From contig CAXKWD010000001.1 of the NCBI GenBank assembly GCA_964059195.1, forward strand, positions 161,188,532 through 161,252,531: 64,000 bases of DNA, in the 5' to 3' direction. Both the position numbers and the translations under genes were made by a program. The notes under the pieces are model-generated. The model had not been told where the DNA came from. It did not search any database and was given only the letters and a program-made list of their open reading frames with translations. The stretch's first letter is position 1, and each line of letters begins with the position of its first letter. Source of the stretch: Ectobius pallidus. Its lineage: Eukaryota > Arthropoda > Insecta > Blattodea > Ectobiidae. Positions 1-10,335 of this stretch are shown here, one piece after another.

Positions 1-1493
1 TGAATTACCATCTCATCTCAGCCACGTTAAGTAGCATTGTCTCTGTAGGCTATACTCTCTCCAGATATAATCAAGTTAAAACACCATTGTTTGTATAAGC
101 AGTAACGTAATTTGTGTTTGTCATTTGTTAATAATATCCACAAGCTGTAAACATGTGTTTCGAAAATAGTGGCCATGTTTAAGGGTAGAGGTTTTTAATT
201 TGTAAATGAAACGAAACCCATTTTTAATACGATTTGGCCATACAATCAATCCCAATCCTTGATTATAAAACTCTTGAGGTACATTAACCCAAAGAAAATT
301 GAACCAGTGAATTGGAAACATATAAAATGCTGTTGAAATGTTTCGTAAGGATTTCAACAATCCACTCTATCTTTCTAAATCCATGCAACCTGTCATATCC
401 ATATGTTTGTGGTTCTAAAACCTGTTATATTAATCCCTTCCTTAATAATTTGCAATGAAAATATTGTTTGATGTTTTTAAGATGGTCCAAATGGTCGTTA
501 CATATATTATTCATTCTCTTCGTTTACTTCAAGAAATACTTTGAAAAACAAAATAACTAAATATCCTATTCTGATATTACCCTTCTTCTGAATATGTATA
601 GGTTCTTCAGTATTGGTCCTTGTTGGGAAATGGTAATCATTTGTAAAACGTAAAAATGAACACTCTAAAAATGGGTAAACGGGAACTAACACAAAAACTG
701 TGCGTTTTATAAATTAATATTGTTTGCTTGAATTTGCCTACTGTTATTAAGCAAAGAGTGCTATTTATTATTACTATTCCTGATATTATTATCATTATTA
801 TTAAAGTACTTAATAAAATACTTGAAAATAGGAAAAAATCTTCCAGGAAGTAAAATTTATTCCACGGTAGAATAGTATAGTATAATTGATTTCATTCTTC
901 CATTCACAAATAAAAAAAATGAGAATAAATTTAATTAACAGGCCTAACCATAAGATTCCCTTCACATTTGTAAGGAATTATTATTTATTGGAAGATGGAA
1001 GTATTTAAAAAAAATGAAGAAGGAAGTATGGTCACTTTCTCCCAGTGCTTTCGGGTAATGGTAAGAACAGTGCAAAATATTGTTTACTAATAGGTAGGAA
1101 GGGTGATAAGCTAGCGTTTGATATTAAGGCACATAAAAACAAGTTGGGCAAGTTCATCTGAAAATATTGAAGGAAAATAAGTACAATTTAAACAGGTGTT
1201 ATAATGAATTAAGTACTGAGCTGAGAAAATTGTTAATACGCAGATTTCATCCATTCATAGCCTGAAACGACATAGCATTATTTGCCACCAAAGAGTGACT
1301 TACAATATGAAGTAATAATTATTAAGCATTGCAATTTTATACTGATAAGTAAGACCTGTTTTTGTAGATTTCTCGCTTGAATTTAATATGTAATAGTTCT
1401 CAAATCAGGAAATGCCTTCTTTTAAGCAGTTCAGAAACTCTTATCTTCTCGTCTTCTGTCCAGAAATATAAAAATAAAAAATTATAAGACAAT
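1..1493. other. AT-rich DNA without recognised features
   Basis: Nothing recognisable on either strand. Open frames are short, lack family motifs and look like chance. Confidence 0.6.
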
Positions 1494-1905
1494 TATCCTG
1501 CCGGTTGTATTATATGGATGTGAGACATGGTCGCTCACTCTTCGGAAAGAACATAATCTGAATGTTCGAAAACAGTGGGCCTAAGACAGACGAAAATGGG
1601 GACTGGAGAAAAATGCTGACGATGAGCTTCATAACCTGTACTCGTCACCGGATATAGTAAGGGTAATTAAATCACGGAGGATGAAATGGGTAGACATGTT
1701 TCGCGCATGGGGGAGGAAATACATATCTCAAAAATATTGACGGGGAGACAAAAAGGGAAAAACACCACTTAGAAGACCTAGACATAGGTGGGAGGACAAT
1801 ATTAGGATGGATTTAAGGGAAGTCGAATTTTCGAGGGATGGTTGGATGGAATTAGCGCAGAATAAGAGTTGAATGGCGGGCTTAGGTAAGCGCGGGAATG
1901 AACTT
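1494..1905 (+). pseudogene. LINE reverse-transcriptase C-terminal relic
   Basis: The plus strand, read with a few frame changes, gives LPVVLYGCETWSLTLRKE, then RRMKWVDMFRAWGRKY, then RRPRHRWEDNIRMDLRE and a trailing WMELAQNKS. This order (YGCETW, RRxxWxxH/F-like segment, RPRxRWEDNIRxDL) is the usual end of the reverse-transcriptase ORF of animal non-LTR retrotransposons. Stop codons, for example directly after VRKQWA, and frame shifts break it, and no upstream catalytic part is present, so it is a 5'-truncated dead copy. Just after it lies a short CTAATATTC tandem repeat. Clade is not resolved from this tail. Confidence 0.85.
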
Positions 1906-1918
1906 TCGGGTTCCATAA

Positions 1919-1952
1919 TACCTAATATTCCTAATATTCCTAATATTCCTTT
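1919..1952. repeat. 9-bp tandem repeat (CTAATATTC)n
   Basis: About three and a half copies of CTAATATTC directly follow the LINE relic. It could be the element's 3' tail or a local slippage repeat. Confidence 0.85.
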
Positions 1953-1962
1953 AGGAATTGAA

Positions 1963-2270
1963 GAGCGTTTTGTCAAAAGCCGATATCTACATGGATATCT
2001 CAGTGCAAGAGGTGACTAAGTGCCATCAAGAAAAGTGCTAATATTTGTGTGTATTGACCAGCAAAGATCGTATTCTACCTAAGCCAAACATGACAAACAG
2101 CCTTGCTGCATCAGTTACAGACACAGGAATGGCTGCTAGTCATGTTTGGCGTAGATAAAATACGATCTTTCCTGGTCAATACATACAAATATTAGGACTT
2201 TTCTTGATGGCACTTAGACACCTCTTGCACTGAGATATCCATGTAGATATCGGCTTTTGAAAAAACGCTC
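1963..2270. mobile_element. foldback (MITE-like) element with ~140-bp arms
   Basis: The sequence starting GAGCGTTTTGTCAAAAGCC returns in inverted orientation ending at 2270 as ...AAAAAACGCTC. The arms run about 140 bp and differ at only roughly ten positions, around a central spacer of about 30 bp near 2103-2130. The whole unit would fold into one long hairpin. There is no coding capacity and I see no clear target duplication, so the superfamily is unknown. Confidence 0.85.
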
Positions 2271-4326
2271 CTCATTGCCATTGAGTAAGTAAGTAATAGT
2301 CCTATTCTTTGTCGCAAGTTTTAGAGAATTAAAATTAACTAATATAGCCTGCTAGGGGTAGGATAAATGTTTGCGAATTGACAATAGTAACCTTAACACA
2401 ACTTATACCGTTTAGAAATCTCCTATGAATAATACTATGTATTAACATCATGCCAATCCAGTGCAAAGCTTTCACGGAATTTCAACTTGACACGGCTTTC
2501 TTTATTTAGAACATGGATATTTATATCCTTCTGGACACTGTTCACATAGCAAACTGCTGAAAAATTACAGACGACTGACAGAAGCATTACCTAGTCTCTA
2601 TAGAATAGACAATGTGTAATCATTTCAAATACACATGTGCGTGGAACTTTGTTTGTATTCTCTATCCATCTCACTCTCCAGTCCCATGCCATCTCTTGAA
2701 CAATCATTGTGATGTGTCCGATGTTTGTTTTTCATGCTCGTATTTTCTCTTAATTTACGGTTTAAACCCTAATGTACGAGAGTGACAAGCTGTGTGAAGA
2801 GTACATGACCTTTTTGTCGCCATCTGTCGGTAATTTTCTAAATAGGACGTGTAGCAGATATACCCCGTTCAGTTACTAATTTGTCACTGTCACAATCCTT
2901 TATTGAGCCTCCAGTACTCCGAACCTCTGATCATACTATTCCCGGATTTATTGTTTGACATTACATAGACTGATTACGTTTCGCTCACACTCTGTTTAAT
3001 ATCGTGTATGCTATTAGATATTGCTGGAACTTCGAACTGATTACAAATTCATCTGAAAGACAAATTCTTACGTAGGCCTACTGGGTAATGCCATATCCAG
3101 TACATAAGAATTCTTATGTACTTGGTAATATATCCAGTAGCCTACATAAGAACTTGCCTTTCAAATGTATATTGCCTGAATATATATTTGTATTTAAATA
3201 CATTTTATATATATATGTATACATATGTTCCAGCAATACATATAAATATAGGCCTATTCTTTCTTACGAATATTAAATGATTTAAAAGTACCTGTGAGCA
3301 AATCTTGAATATAAAAATATATAATCTAAAAAAAGTAGCACAATTACACACATTGACTGATTATATCAATTCTATATGCTAACAGATAATTGAAATATGC
3401 TCCTTGTTATTTTCTTTATTTAAATCTATTATTTTTATATGTTCCTAAATAATTATTATGCTGATTTTTTTATAGTCCCCTCATTACGCAAATTATAAAA
3501 TATTGTGTGTGCTTTCTGTTTTTTGTTAGTTTAGCATTAATAGGCTTTAATATTAGTTTAAATATTTAACATTAATATTGTAAGTGTTGTAATAATATAA
3601 AATATTATTGTAACTGTGCGATGTTCCTATTGTGTTCAGAAGGCAAACAAATAAATAAATAAATAAACATGTAATAGAAGAAAAAACAACATTTTCCATA
3701 TTCGTAATGAAGTATAACAAGAAATATTTTTGTTCCAGTCTTCGATTCATATTTTATGTGTGTCTATACTTAGAAACTGAGCACCTGAAGAGTGAAATGT
3801 GTTCCCTATCGCTTCAAAAATTTATTAGAAGCGCATCTACAGCTGTTTTCGTGACAACTTTGTTTGAATAACTTTCAATATTTACCTCCAGAGAGGACTT
3901 CCATGTGAAGATGTTATGCGATAAGAGTTATACTTAGAAACCAGCCAATAAGTAAAAGAAGGAAATTAAGTCGTCTACTGTTGTGATTACTGCACGATAT
4001 GCCGAAGTTACATAGATCAATTTTCAGTGACAATCGAAGAACCCCTAGTAAATTGTGAATGCATACAGGCCTATCTCTATTTCAGGAGACTATATTACGA
4101 AGTAATAATATTTTAAACCTGCAAGAGAATTGTGCAATTCAGGACTGTTGTTATCTGGTGACAGAGAAAGTTTAATACTGTAATTCACGATACATTTATT
4201 TAGTACCTGTCAGTGTCCAATTTCAGTAAAACGGATGCTTGAAATGCAAATCTTTTCGAGCTGCCACAAGAATAATATTGGACAAGTACAAATTATAAAA
4301 CATATATGCATAGTGATTAAGAATAT
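2271..4326. other. AT-rich DNA with a palindrome and short simple repeats
   Basis: No gene seen. The stretch contains a 24-bp perfect palindrome at 3099-3122 and a TA-rich tract near 3205-3235. Confidence 0.55.
3099..3122. repeat. 24-bp perfect palindrome
   Basis: AGTACATAAGAA is followed immediately by its reverse complement. Flanking TATCCAGTA segments partly repeat on both sides (3093 and 3132), so this may be the core of a decayed foldback. Confidence 0.8.
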
Positions 4327-4560
4327 GTCCGCCGCCACGGGTCTGGCGGTCTGGGTTCGATTCCCGGCCGGGTAGTGGGGTTTTCAGTAACGAAAAATCC
4401 CCGGGTTCAGGATTGGATATCACCCAGGAAAATTATAGGTTATATTAAAATTCCTTAAATTAAAGTGGTGACTGCTAGAATAGGTTATAGGGTATTCACA
4501 ATAGATCTATTAAAGTCGCAGTGTAGAGAAGCCGAAGGGCTTTCACTAACCCCTCATTAA
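4327..4560 (+). mobile_element. tRNA-derived SINE, Gly-like head with internal deletion
   Basis: A GTCCGCCGCC start, a box B for RNA polymerase III (GGTTCGATTCC, 4354-4364) and then CCGGCCGGGTAGTGGGG are the same head as the reverse-strand copy at 50975-51120. The region between box A and box B is shorter here, so the anticodon arm is missing. The body after 4380 runs into AT-rich sequence with no sharp end; the 3' limit is approximate. Confidence 0.7.
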
Positions 4561-4732
4561 TCTAATTAGAGAATACAATTATACACACTATTAAAAGCTC
4601 TCTAAGAAAGAAATAAAATACTAGACTTACCAAAGTGGAAATATTCCATTGCAAGAACGTGTTGGTGACACGAAAATGTCTCAGAAATTTCGTTTCATTG
4701 TACTTACGTTTTAATTTTAATTAACACAGGCT

Positions 4733-4919
4733 TAATACCAGTAACTCAACAACGTTTTATCTTATAATTCGCCTAGGTCTTTCGGTGTATTTCCGGGCAT
4801 CTTCTTTTGCTGGTTTGTATGCCTCAATAATTAAAACCAAAACTGAACTGTCTTACATTTTGTCACAATTAGTGCGACCAAACCAGCAAAAGAATATCCC
4901 CTGAAGATGGCGGACACAG
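4733..4919. mobile_element. decayed inverted-repeat element, sibling of 5471-5880
   Basis: It begins TAATACCAGTAACTCAAC and continues with a CGCCTAGGTCTTTCGG block, both matching the left arm of the larger element at 5471-5880. The right arm is cut short, ending near CCCCTGAAGATGGCGG. On the minus strand the ribozyme-like block still reads ...CACCGAAAGACCTAGGCG, but the CTGAAGA core before it has been deleted, so it cannot act as a hammerhead. Confidence 0.75.
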
Positions 4920-5531
4920 TATTTCAATCGTGAGAATCGCTATATTTCATATTTTGGTATAAGCTACTTTTATCGTAGAACCAGTATGTATAAAGACATA
5001 TGGGAAGAGAAATTTTACGACAATGCGCATGTAGTTTTCAAGAGTCTGATATTCTTCTCTGCTCTCTAGGGTTTTTTTAATTAGTCAGCGATTCATTTTT
5101 GACACTTGTAATAAAACGTAACATTAAGTTGTAAACTGAGTTTTAAAAAGTCACTGCTAGATGTTGCTAAAACACTAGATCAGAAGTATATGTGGGTGAC
5201 TGAATGAACATACTACAAAAATAAACCTATGAAAATTGCACAGGCTAATAGTCTACAATTTACTGCATTAACATTCAAATAAAAATTAACCTCATTATGC
5301 ATAGCTACATAATGTAGCTTTTAAGAATGAATACCTTGAAAGATAACACATAAATAAATTACCATAGCAGTTTAATCAATACAGCAGGCCTGTAAGGTTT
5401 ATTATGAGGTCAAATCTTTGATTTGGTTTTGCTTCAACGAGGGGTGTAATTTATTAAAATACATGTCAGGTACTGTTGAGATCGATAAATGAAATAAAAT
5501 AGATGCAATACCAGTTGCTCAACGACTGTTT

Positions 5532-5596
5532 ATTTTATAATTCGCCGCCTAGGCCTTTCGGTGCGCTTGCATCATCTTCAGGGCATATTTTTTGCA
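5532..5596 (-). ncRNA. hammerhead-ribozyme-like motif, left arm
   Basis: On the minus strand the order is CTGAAGA (5581 down to 5575), an unpaired T, a stem II GATGC/GCACC with loop AAGC and one mismatch, GAAA (5559 down to 5556), self-complementary GGCC, and then TA, the expected cleavage dinucleotide. The following GGCG pairs with the bases before CTGAAGA to start stem I, followed by an internal loop. Position 7 of the core is A rather than the usual U, which hammerheads tolerate. The extra T after A9 is atypical, so activity is uncertain. Confidence 0.5.
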
Positions 5597-5756
5597 GGTT
5601 TGGAGTTCCAACAATTAAATTCAAAACGGAAATGCGGCGAGGAGGCCACAGAAGAAAATTATGTGACAGTGTGCTTTTTGAGCTTTTGTAAATTTTATCT
5701 TATTTTTATTAATATGACAAAATGCAGTTTTGATTTTAATCGTTGAACTCCAAACC

Positions 5757-5815
5757 GGCAAAAAGATGCCCAGAAGATGGTGCAAGCGCACCGAAAGACC
5801 TAGGCAGCGAATAAT
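5757..5815 (+). ncRNA. hammerhead-like motif, right arm, core damaged
   Basis: This is the partner of the left-arm motif. Stem II is perfect here (GGTGC, loop AAGC, GCACC), followed by GAAA at 5793-5796 and TA at 5801-5802. The core reads CAGAAGA (5771-5777) instead of CTGAAGA, which destroys the essential U4, and stem III reads GACC instead of GGCC. Probably inactive. Confidence 0.45.
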
Positions 5816-5924
5816 AAAATAAATAATTTTCGTTGAGCAACTGGTATCACATCTATTTTATTTCGAGGGGGTATACAGTACTGTTATTTAAGCCTGTGAT
5901 TGTCGTCAATGTGCCAGAATGTTG

Positions 5925-6060
5925 TCACGAAGTAGTTTTATTTACATGCCCTGTAAATCTACAGACATGGGCAGTCACATTTTTGCACACATCGGCATAG
6001 GCTGGGATCGAACCCAAAAATTGTTGTTAAACCGTTTTACTGATGCTTCTGCGTTGTTAA
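5925..6060 (-). mobile_element. tRNA-headed SINE relic
   Basis: The minus strand carries GGGTTCGATCCCAGCC, a good box B, followed by about 80 bp of body. The box A side is decayed. Weak but plausible SINE remnant. Confidence 0.4.
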
Positions 6061-8439
6061 AATCCAACTTTATATTGTGGCTGTGGATCACGAATGAGAA
6101 AATATGTACGAGTCCCTGAACAAATAATATTGCAGTTTGTTATTTCAAGTGTGTTAAAAGTTGTAGTAAAGTGACCAACGTGCTCTCTGAACCTCATACA
6201 TTGTAAAGTGTTCTGGATCACGTCCATGAGTTGAAAAATAGACATCAGCAAGAGAAGAAAAGATAGTGTAAGGGATTTTACACTTATCGATCACTAAATT
6301 CCTAAAGTAACGCAGTGAATCCGTCGAGTGATTTGGCTTTTTAGAAAATTACTTTCTTTTTTCTTTAACTGAGGTTATCACTTACGACATGTGTGCTTCT
6401 GTAATCTGAAACACCTTTCATGTTGGCCGTTAGAATGATTTTATCGACTTAAGAAACTGAAATATGAAACAAAGCACCATTCGAGACAGAGAAGAAAAAT
6501 TCTTTGTATTCGGTGAAACGCATTTCCTTTAAAAGGCCAGCATTTATCATCACGTCCACTTGTAGATATACACGATAAAAACGCTAAAATGAACAGTTAT
6601 ATATATTATAGTGGATTAGACTGTTTCCTCTTCGTTTTCTGGATGAAGACAAAAAAACTTGAACCATGACACGAAGAAATGCATCAATGATTCTTTGCTT
6701 TTTTATGGAGTGTACTAGATAGACGAGTTTTCCTAGCATCTCTTATTGAGATTCCATTGACTTTCTTGCTAAGTTGACTTTCAATCTCCCAAAATCAAAT
6801 ATTTATACTTTTAGAATCAGAAATAGTATAATTCATTATCGAACCCGCGATTTTGTTCTCAGAAAGTCAGCACTACACCAACTACGCCACAGAGCCCGAT
6901 CCAATGTACATAACCTCTCTACAGTAGTTTTATATCTACTTCTTTCATTCTATGAACAAGCAATATTAAAGTTCCAACTGTAAGAAATAGCCTAAGTATT
7001 GCTTTATTTAAATTTCTGTGAATAATATTGTAGAGAATATACAATATACATTCAATTTCAACATAAGGAAATTACAAGGTAGATAAACATGGTATATGTG
7101 GTAACAAAATTCTTTGAATTCCCTTTGTAGGGAAATAAGCAACGTTTTACATGGTTAAACAACACACAAACAAACATTACAAGCCTCGGTTACCTGTCCC
7201 ACTAGGCAGTTTTTTACATTTAAATATATCGATTATACGCTTACAGAGCTACTGTTTGCTCAAACAGAGCGACGTATTGTTAGAAAAAAATGTAGCTCCA
7301 TATGGACATCGAATACATTGACCGTAAAATAAACTCAGACATTTTAACCTATGCTAGATGTATTGTTCCATTTCCAGGTACCCTTCACTCTATCTAGACA
7401 TCCCATTATTATACAATTCACTTATCACCATTAAAGTGGGCATAAAAAGAGCTGTAGGGCTACAGCTACAGCTGTAACTGTAGGGTTACAGTTGAAGTTA
7501 ACTACCAGTTCTGTGAACAACAGACCTCGCGTAAAATAAACTAAGATCTATTATTCATTTTGAGAGGGAAAAAATTAAAATTGTTAAACATACGTCGTTT
7601 TAAATGACATCAAGGAACGTTCATGAAAAACTGGAAGAAAATTGAACACAAGGTTTGGTCGTGACTGCATAATAAATAATGTTTTTAGACAGTCGAATGT
7701 AAAACAAGCCCTATCCAGGCAGATTAGGTTAATTAAAGGAGAAAATTATGCAACTGTGTTATAAAGTTATATCTCTCCAAGGTTATCTACTTTGATTGCT
7801 TCACATGTAAATTACTCTTTTAGTTAAAAATATTTTCATATGATTATTAAATAGACATAGTTTGATAAAAATTAAAAAAAAAAAATTAAATTCACTACGC
7901 CTTTTCTAAATGTGAAATTTCTCACGGTGATTGAAAAAATCGCCATACTTGTTGAGTGAAAAACACTGTTCTTAAGTTGGCAGCGGTGTACCAGAAAATG
8001 AAAACAGATGTCGGCGCGCTCCAATATTACAATTCATAGGCTATTGTAATACATATTGTAATTCATTACAATAGATCTAACATTTATTACTATTTCACAA
8101 ATTTTAAAGGATGTCTAAAGAATTTTGTAAGATACAAAAGGTAAAAAGATTTTTATTTTGCTCATAGGGTTACTACTCCCCCTCACGGCTCATTGCGAAA
8201 ACACACCTATTCCCAAAATCACGTTTTTACTACTTGGATCATAAATTACTATTAGTCACTTAGATGAGATGCCGGTAAACCATTACAGAAAATATAATAA
8301 AAATAATTACAGACATATACGCAGTAAATTGTTTCACACAAATTAAACAGTAATTATATAAAATACAAATGCATGTTACTACAGTAGTTAATACAGACAA
8401 ATAATTATTATATTAAATTAGTTGTATTGAAATATATTG
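6061..8439. other. AT-rich DNA, no gene recognised
   Basis: Apart from the SINE head at 6835-6910 I see only chance open frames and a small hairpin-rich patch around 7449-7500 made of nested CTGTAGGG(C/T)TACAG units. Confidence 0.5.
6835..6910 (-). mobile_element. SINE tRNA-derived head
   Basis: Read on the minus strand: GGGCTCTGTGGCGTAGTTGG, a box A, then GCGGGTTCGATAA, a box B. Spacing fits a tRNA-derived promoter. The acceptor stem does not close, so it is not a functional tRNA gene. Confidence 0.6.
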
Positions 8440-8590
8440 TGTTTGTTCTGGTAGGCTTCCACGGCTAAATGAACAATAATAATCTTGACTGTCCAGGTGG
8501 CACCGTGTCATCATGTCTAAAACCGACGTTTCGGCCCTCATGTTGTGGCCAGAAGAAGGCCACAACATACATATATAAAGAGAACCTGCG
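8440..8590 (-). mobile_element. hammerhead-element relic with lost catalytic core
   Basis: The minus strand reads GGGCCGAAACGTCGGTTTT. GAAA followed by CG, U and C is the normal 3' half of a hammerhead with a minimal stem III. Upstream, where CTGATGA should be, the sequence is TTCTTCT inside a perfect 9-bp hairpin GTTGTGGCC/GGCCACAAC. The rest (GACATGATGACACGGTGCC) resembles repeat ends I associate with Penelope-like families. Best read as a mutated terminal fragment. Confidence 0.45.
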
Positions 8591-8994
8591 CGAACCATGC
8601 TCTGTTTGCTGCGTATGATGCTAACGGTAAAGAACAGTGAGCCTATGTGAGATGGTAATTGAATCTTGTATTTTACAGGTATATCTGACTTAGGGTGAAA
8701 GGTATAGGCATTTTATTGACTTATAAACACTGACATAAACCTATGTATAATATTCACCGTTAATATTTCTTCTCTAATAAATAGAGGTATGCACTGGGCA
8801 TTGTATCCGGTACTTGTTAATATAGGCCTACACAATTCAGCGAAAGAAATGAAGTACTAATGAATAACAATAAAAATACAATAGCTACTTACATTTCGTG
8901 CATGCATCAAAACATTCTTGAACATAAGCGCTTACCTGTAACATAAAAAAAGGAAAACATAGGAATTAGAAATGTAAAACCAAAAGCACTGAAG

Positions 8995-8998
<4 letters not shown>

Positions 8999-9039
<41 letters not shown>
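8999..9039. repeat. (AT)n microsatellite
   Basis: About 40 bp of uninterrupted AT dinucleotides. Confidence 0.98.
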
Positions 9040-9042
<3 letters not shown>

Positions 9043-9216
9043 TATTAGTTACTGTGTCACATCATTTAAAACCTATGAGTGGATCAATTACAAATTATTG
9101 GCAATCAGCCGTGAGAAAATAATAAATTCTTTAATGTCCCTAAGTATGGTAAAAGAGGGCATTGCCGAAAGCTTAGGTGCACTTATCTCACCCAGGTGAA
9201 TGTCCGAAGATTTGTA

Positions 9217-9294
<78 letters not shown>
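9217..9294. repeat. (AAT)n microsatellite
   Basis: About 78 bp of nearly perfect TAA/AAT trinucleotides. Confidence 0.98.
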
Positions 9295-9296
<2 letters not shown>

Positions 9297-9964
9297 CTTA
9301 TAATCTAACTAGTAAGGAACATCTTCATACCTCTGTGAGAATGACGTATGGCAGCATTGATTTTATATTAAAGTTATCATAAAGCTTGGAGTTAGCTATC
9401 AATACAATCCATCGTCATTCTTTTTGTAAAGCAGAATAGGTAGCCTGGGAAAGGTTTATGCATAAATTAGGGGCATTCATTCTCTGCAGTCAGATCTTAT
9501 ATTGCTTGCTCAATCATCTATGATTTCGCTCTAACTTGCAAAGATAAAGAACACTGCCAGGTATGAATCGACCTATCAAAATAAAACCGTGCCTTTGAAG
9601 TGTTCAGTTAAATAGATGTTGAAAATGAATCAAACAACTCTTTTCTCCAACATTCCTCGTGCCAACAGTCTATTGTAATGAAGATTTCCCCTTATTATAA
9701 TTAAAAATAAGATCATAGTAGCCTTCTGTTTAGGATAGAAGTTATTCATGTTAAGAGTCAGGGATAAAAATAACAGGTAGTCCCAGTTTCTATTTTTAAG
9801 GTCGTTAAATCCATTCTTCATTATTGTTACTATAAGCTCCTCTTCAACCCCATCATAATTCTGATAGCGTCTCCAACTTCAGACTGTTTGGCCATTAACG
9901 CAAAATCTTCTCAATCCAATGTGGGACATAGGCTTGCCAGCACTCATAGAGCTCATGAGATACA

Positions 9965-10003
9965 TAGACGAAGAAGAAGAAAGAGAAGAAAAAGAAGAAA
10001 AAC
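9965..10003. repeat. GAA-rich purine tract
   Basis: Irregular GAA/AGA repeats, all purine apart from an early C. The R/K-rich frame across it is a by-product of the repeat. Confidence 0.85.
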
Positions 10004-10127
10004 ACTGCAGCTACCTTATACCCACGAATGTCAGATAATAAAACAAATTGTATGTTCTAATCCACCTATTTATTTAATATATCGAAACTAAAACTAAGTA
10101 AATCTTCAACATCAGGTAACGTGATCC

Positions 10128-10335
10128 CTGTATAGGTCATAGAGACCCGTAGGGTTCCGGGAGGTTAAGGCTCCCAGATTGAGAGATTCGGCACATGAAG
10201 GTAGTAAGGTTGTCAGCAATACGCACCGGCCGCATTTTACCACCAGTATTGCTCCTAGTAGCCTACTCATTCTGTGAGAGGCTGAGTCGACCTCAGGGCC
10301 CTAGTGCCACCAGTTTGACACTAGAGCTACCTCTT
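10128..10335 (-). mobile_element. SINE, family 1, truncated copy
   Basis: Matches the bodies at 14355-14640 and 25866-26150: blocks CCCTGTATAGG, GGAGGTTAAGGCTCCCAG, CACCGGCCGC and GAGGCTGAGTCGACC occur in the same order. The tRNA-like promoter present at the right end of the other two is missing here. Minus orientation, as in the other copies. Confidence 0.75.

Larger units (their letters stand above)
5471..5880. mobile_element. inverted-repeat element with hammerhead-like arms
   Basis: Arms of roughly 120-150 bp face each other: the left reads GAAATAAAATAGATG then ATACCAGTTGCTCAACGA, and the right gives the reverse complement to 5864. TACTGT and its inverse lie a little further out (5471, 5880). 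The core of each arm contains a hammerhead-like sequence pointing toward the outside of the element. There is no protein gene; open frames here are chance translations of the arms. Penelope-like retroelements are known to carry type I hammerheads in terminal repeats that can be inverted, so a non-autonomous relative of these is possible, but no reverse transcriptase is present to prove it. Confidence 0.75.

Noticed and set aside
7449..7500. Nested CTGTAGGGCTACAG hairpins as a regulatory RNA
   Set aside because: Short, imperfect and without conserved ribozyme or riboswitch elements; no support beyond self-complementarity.
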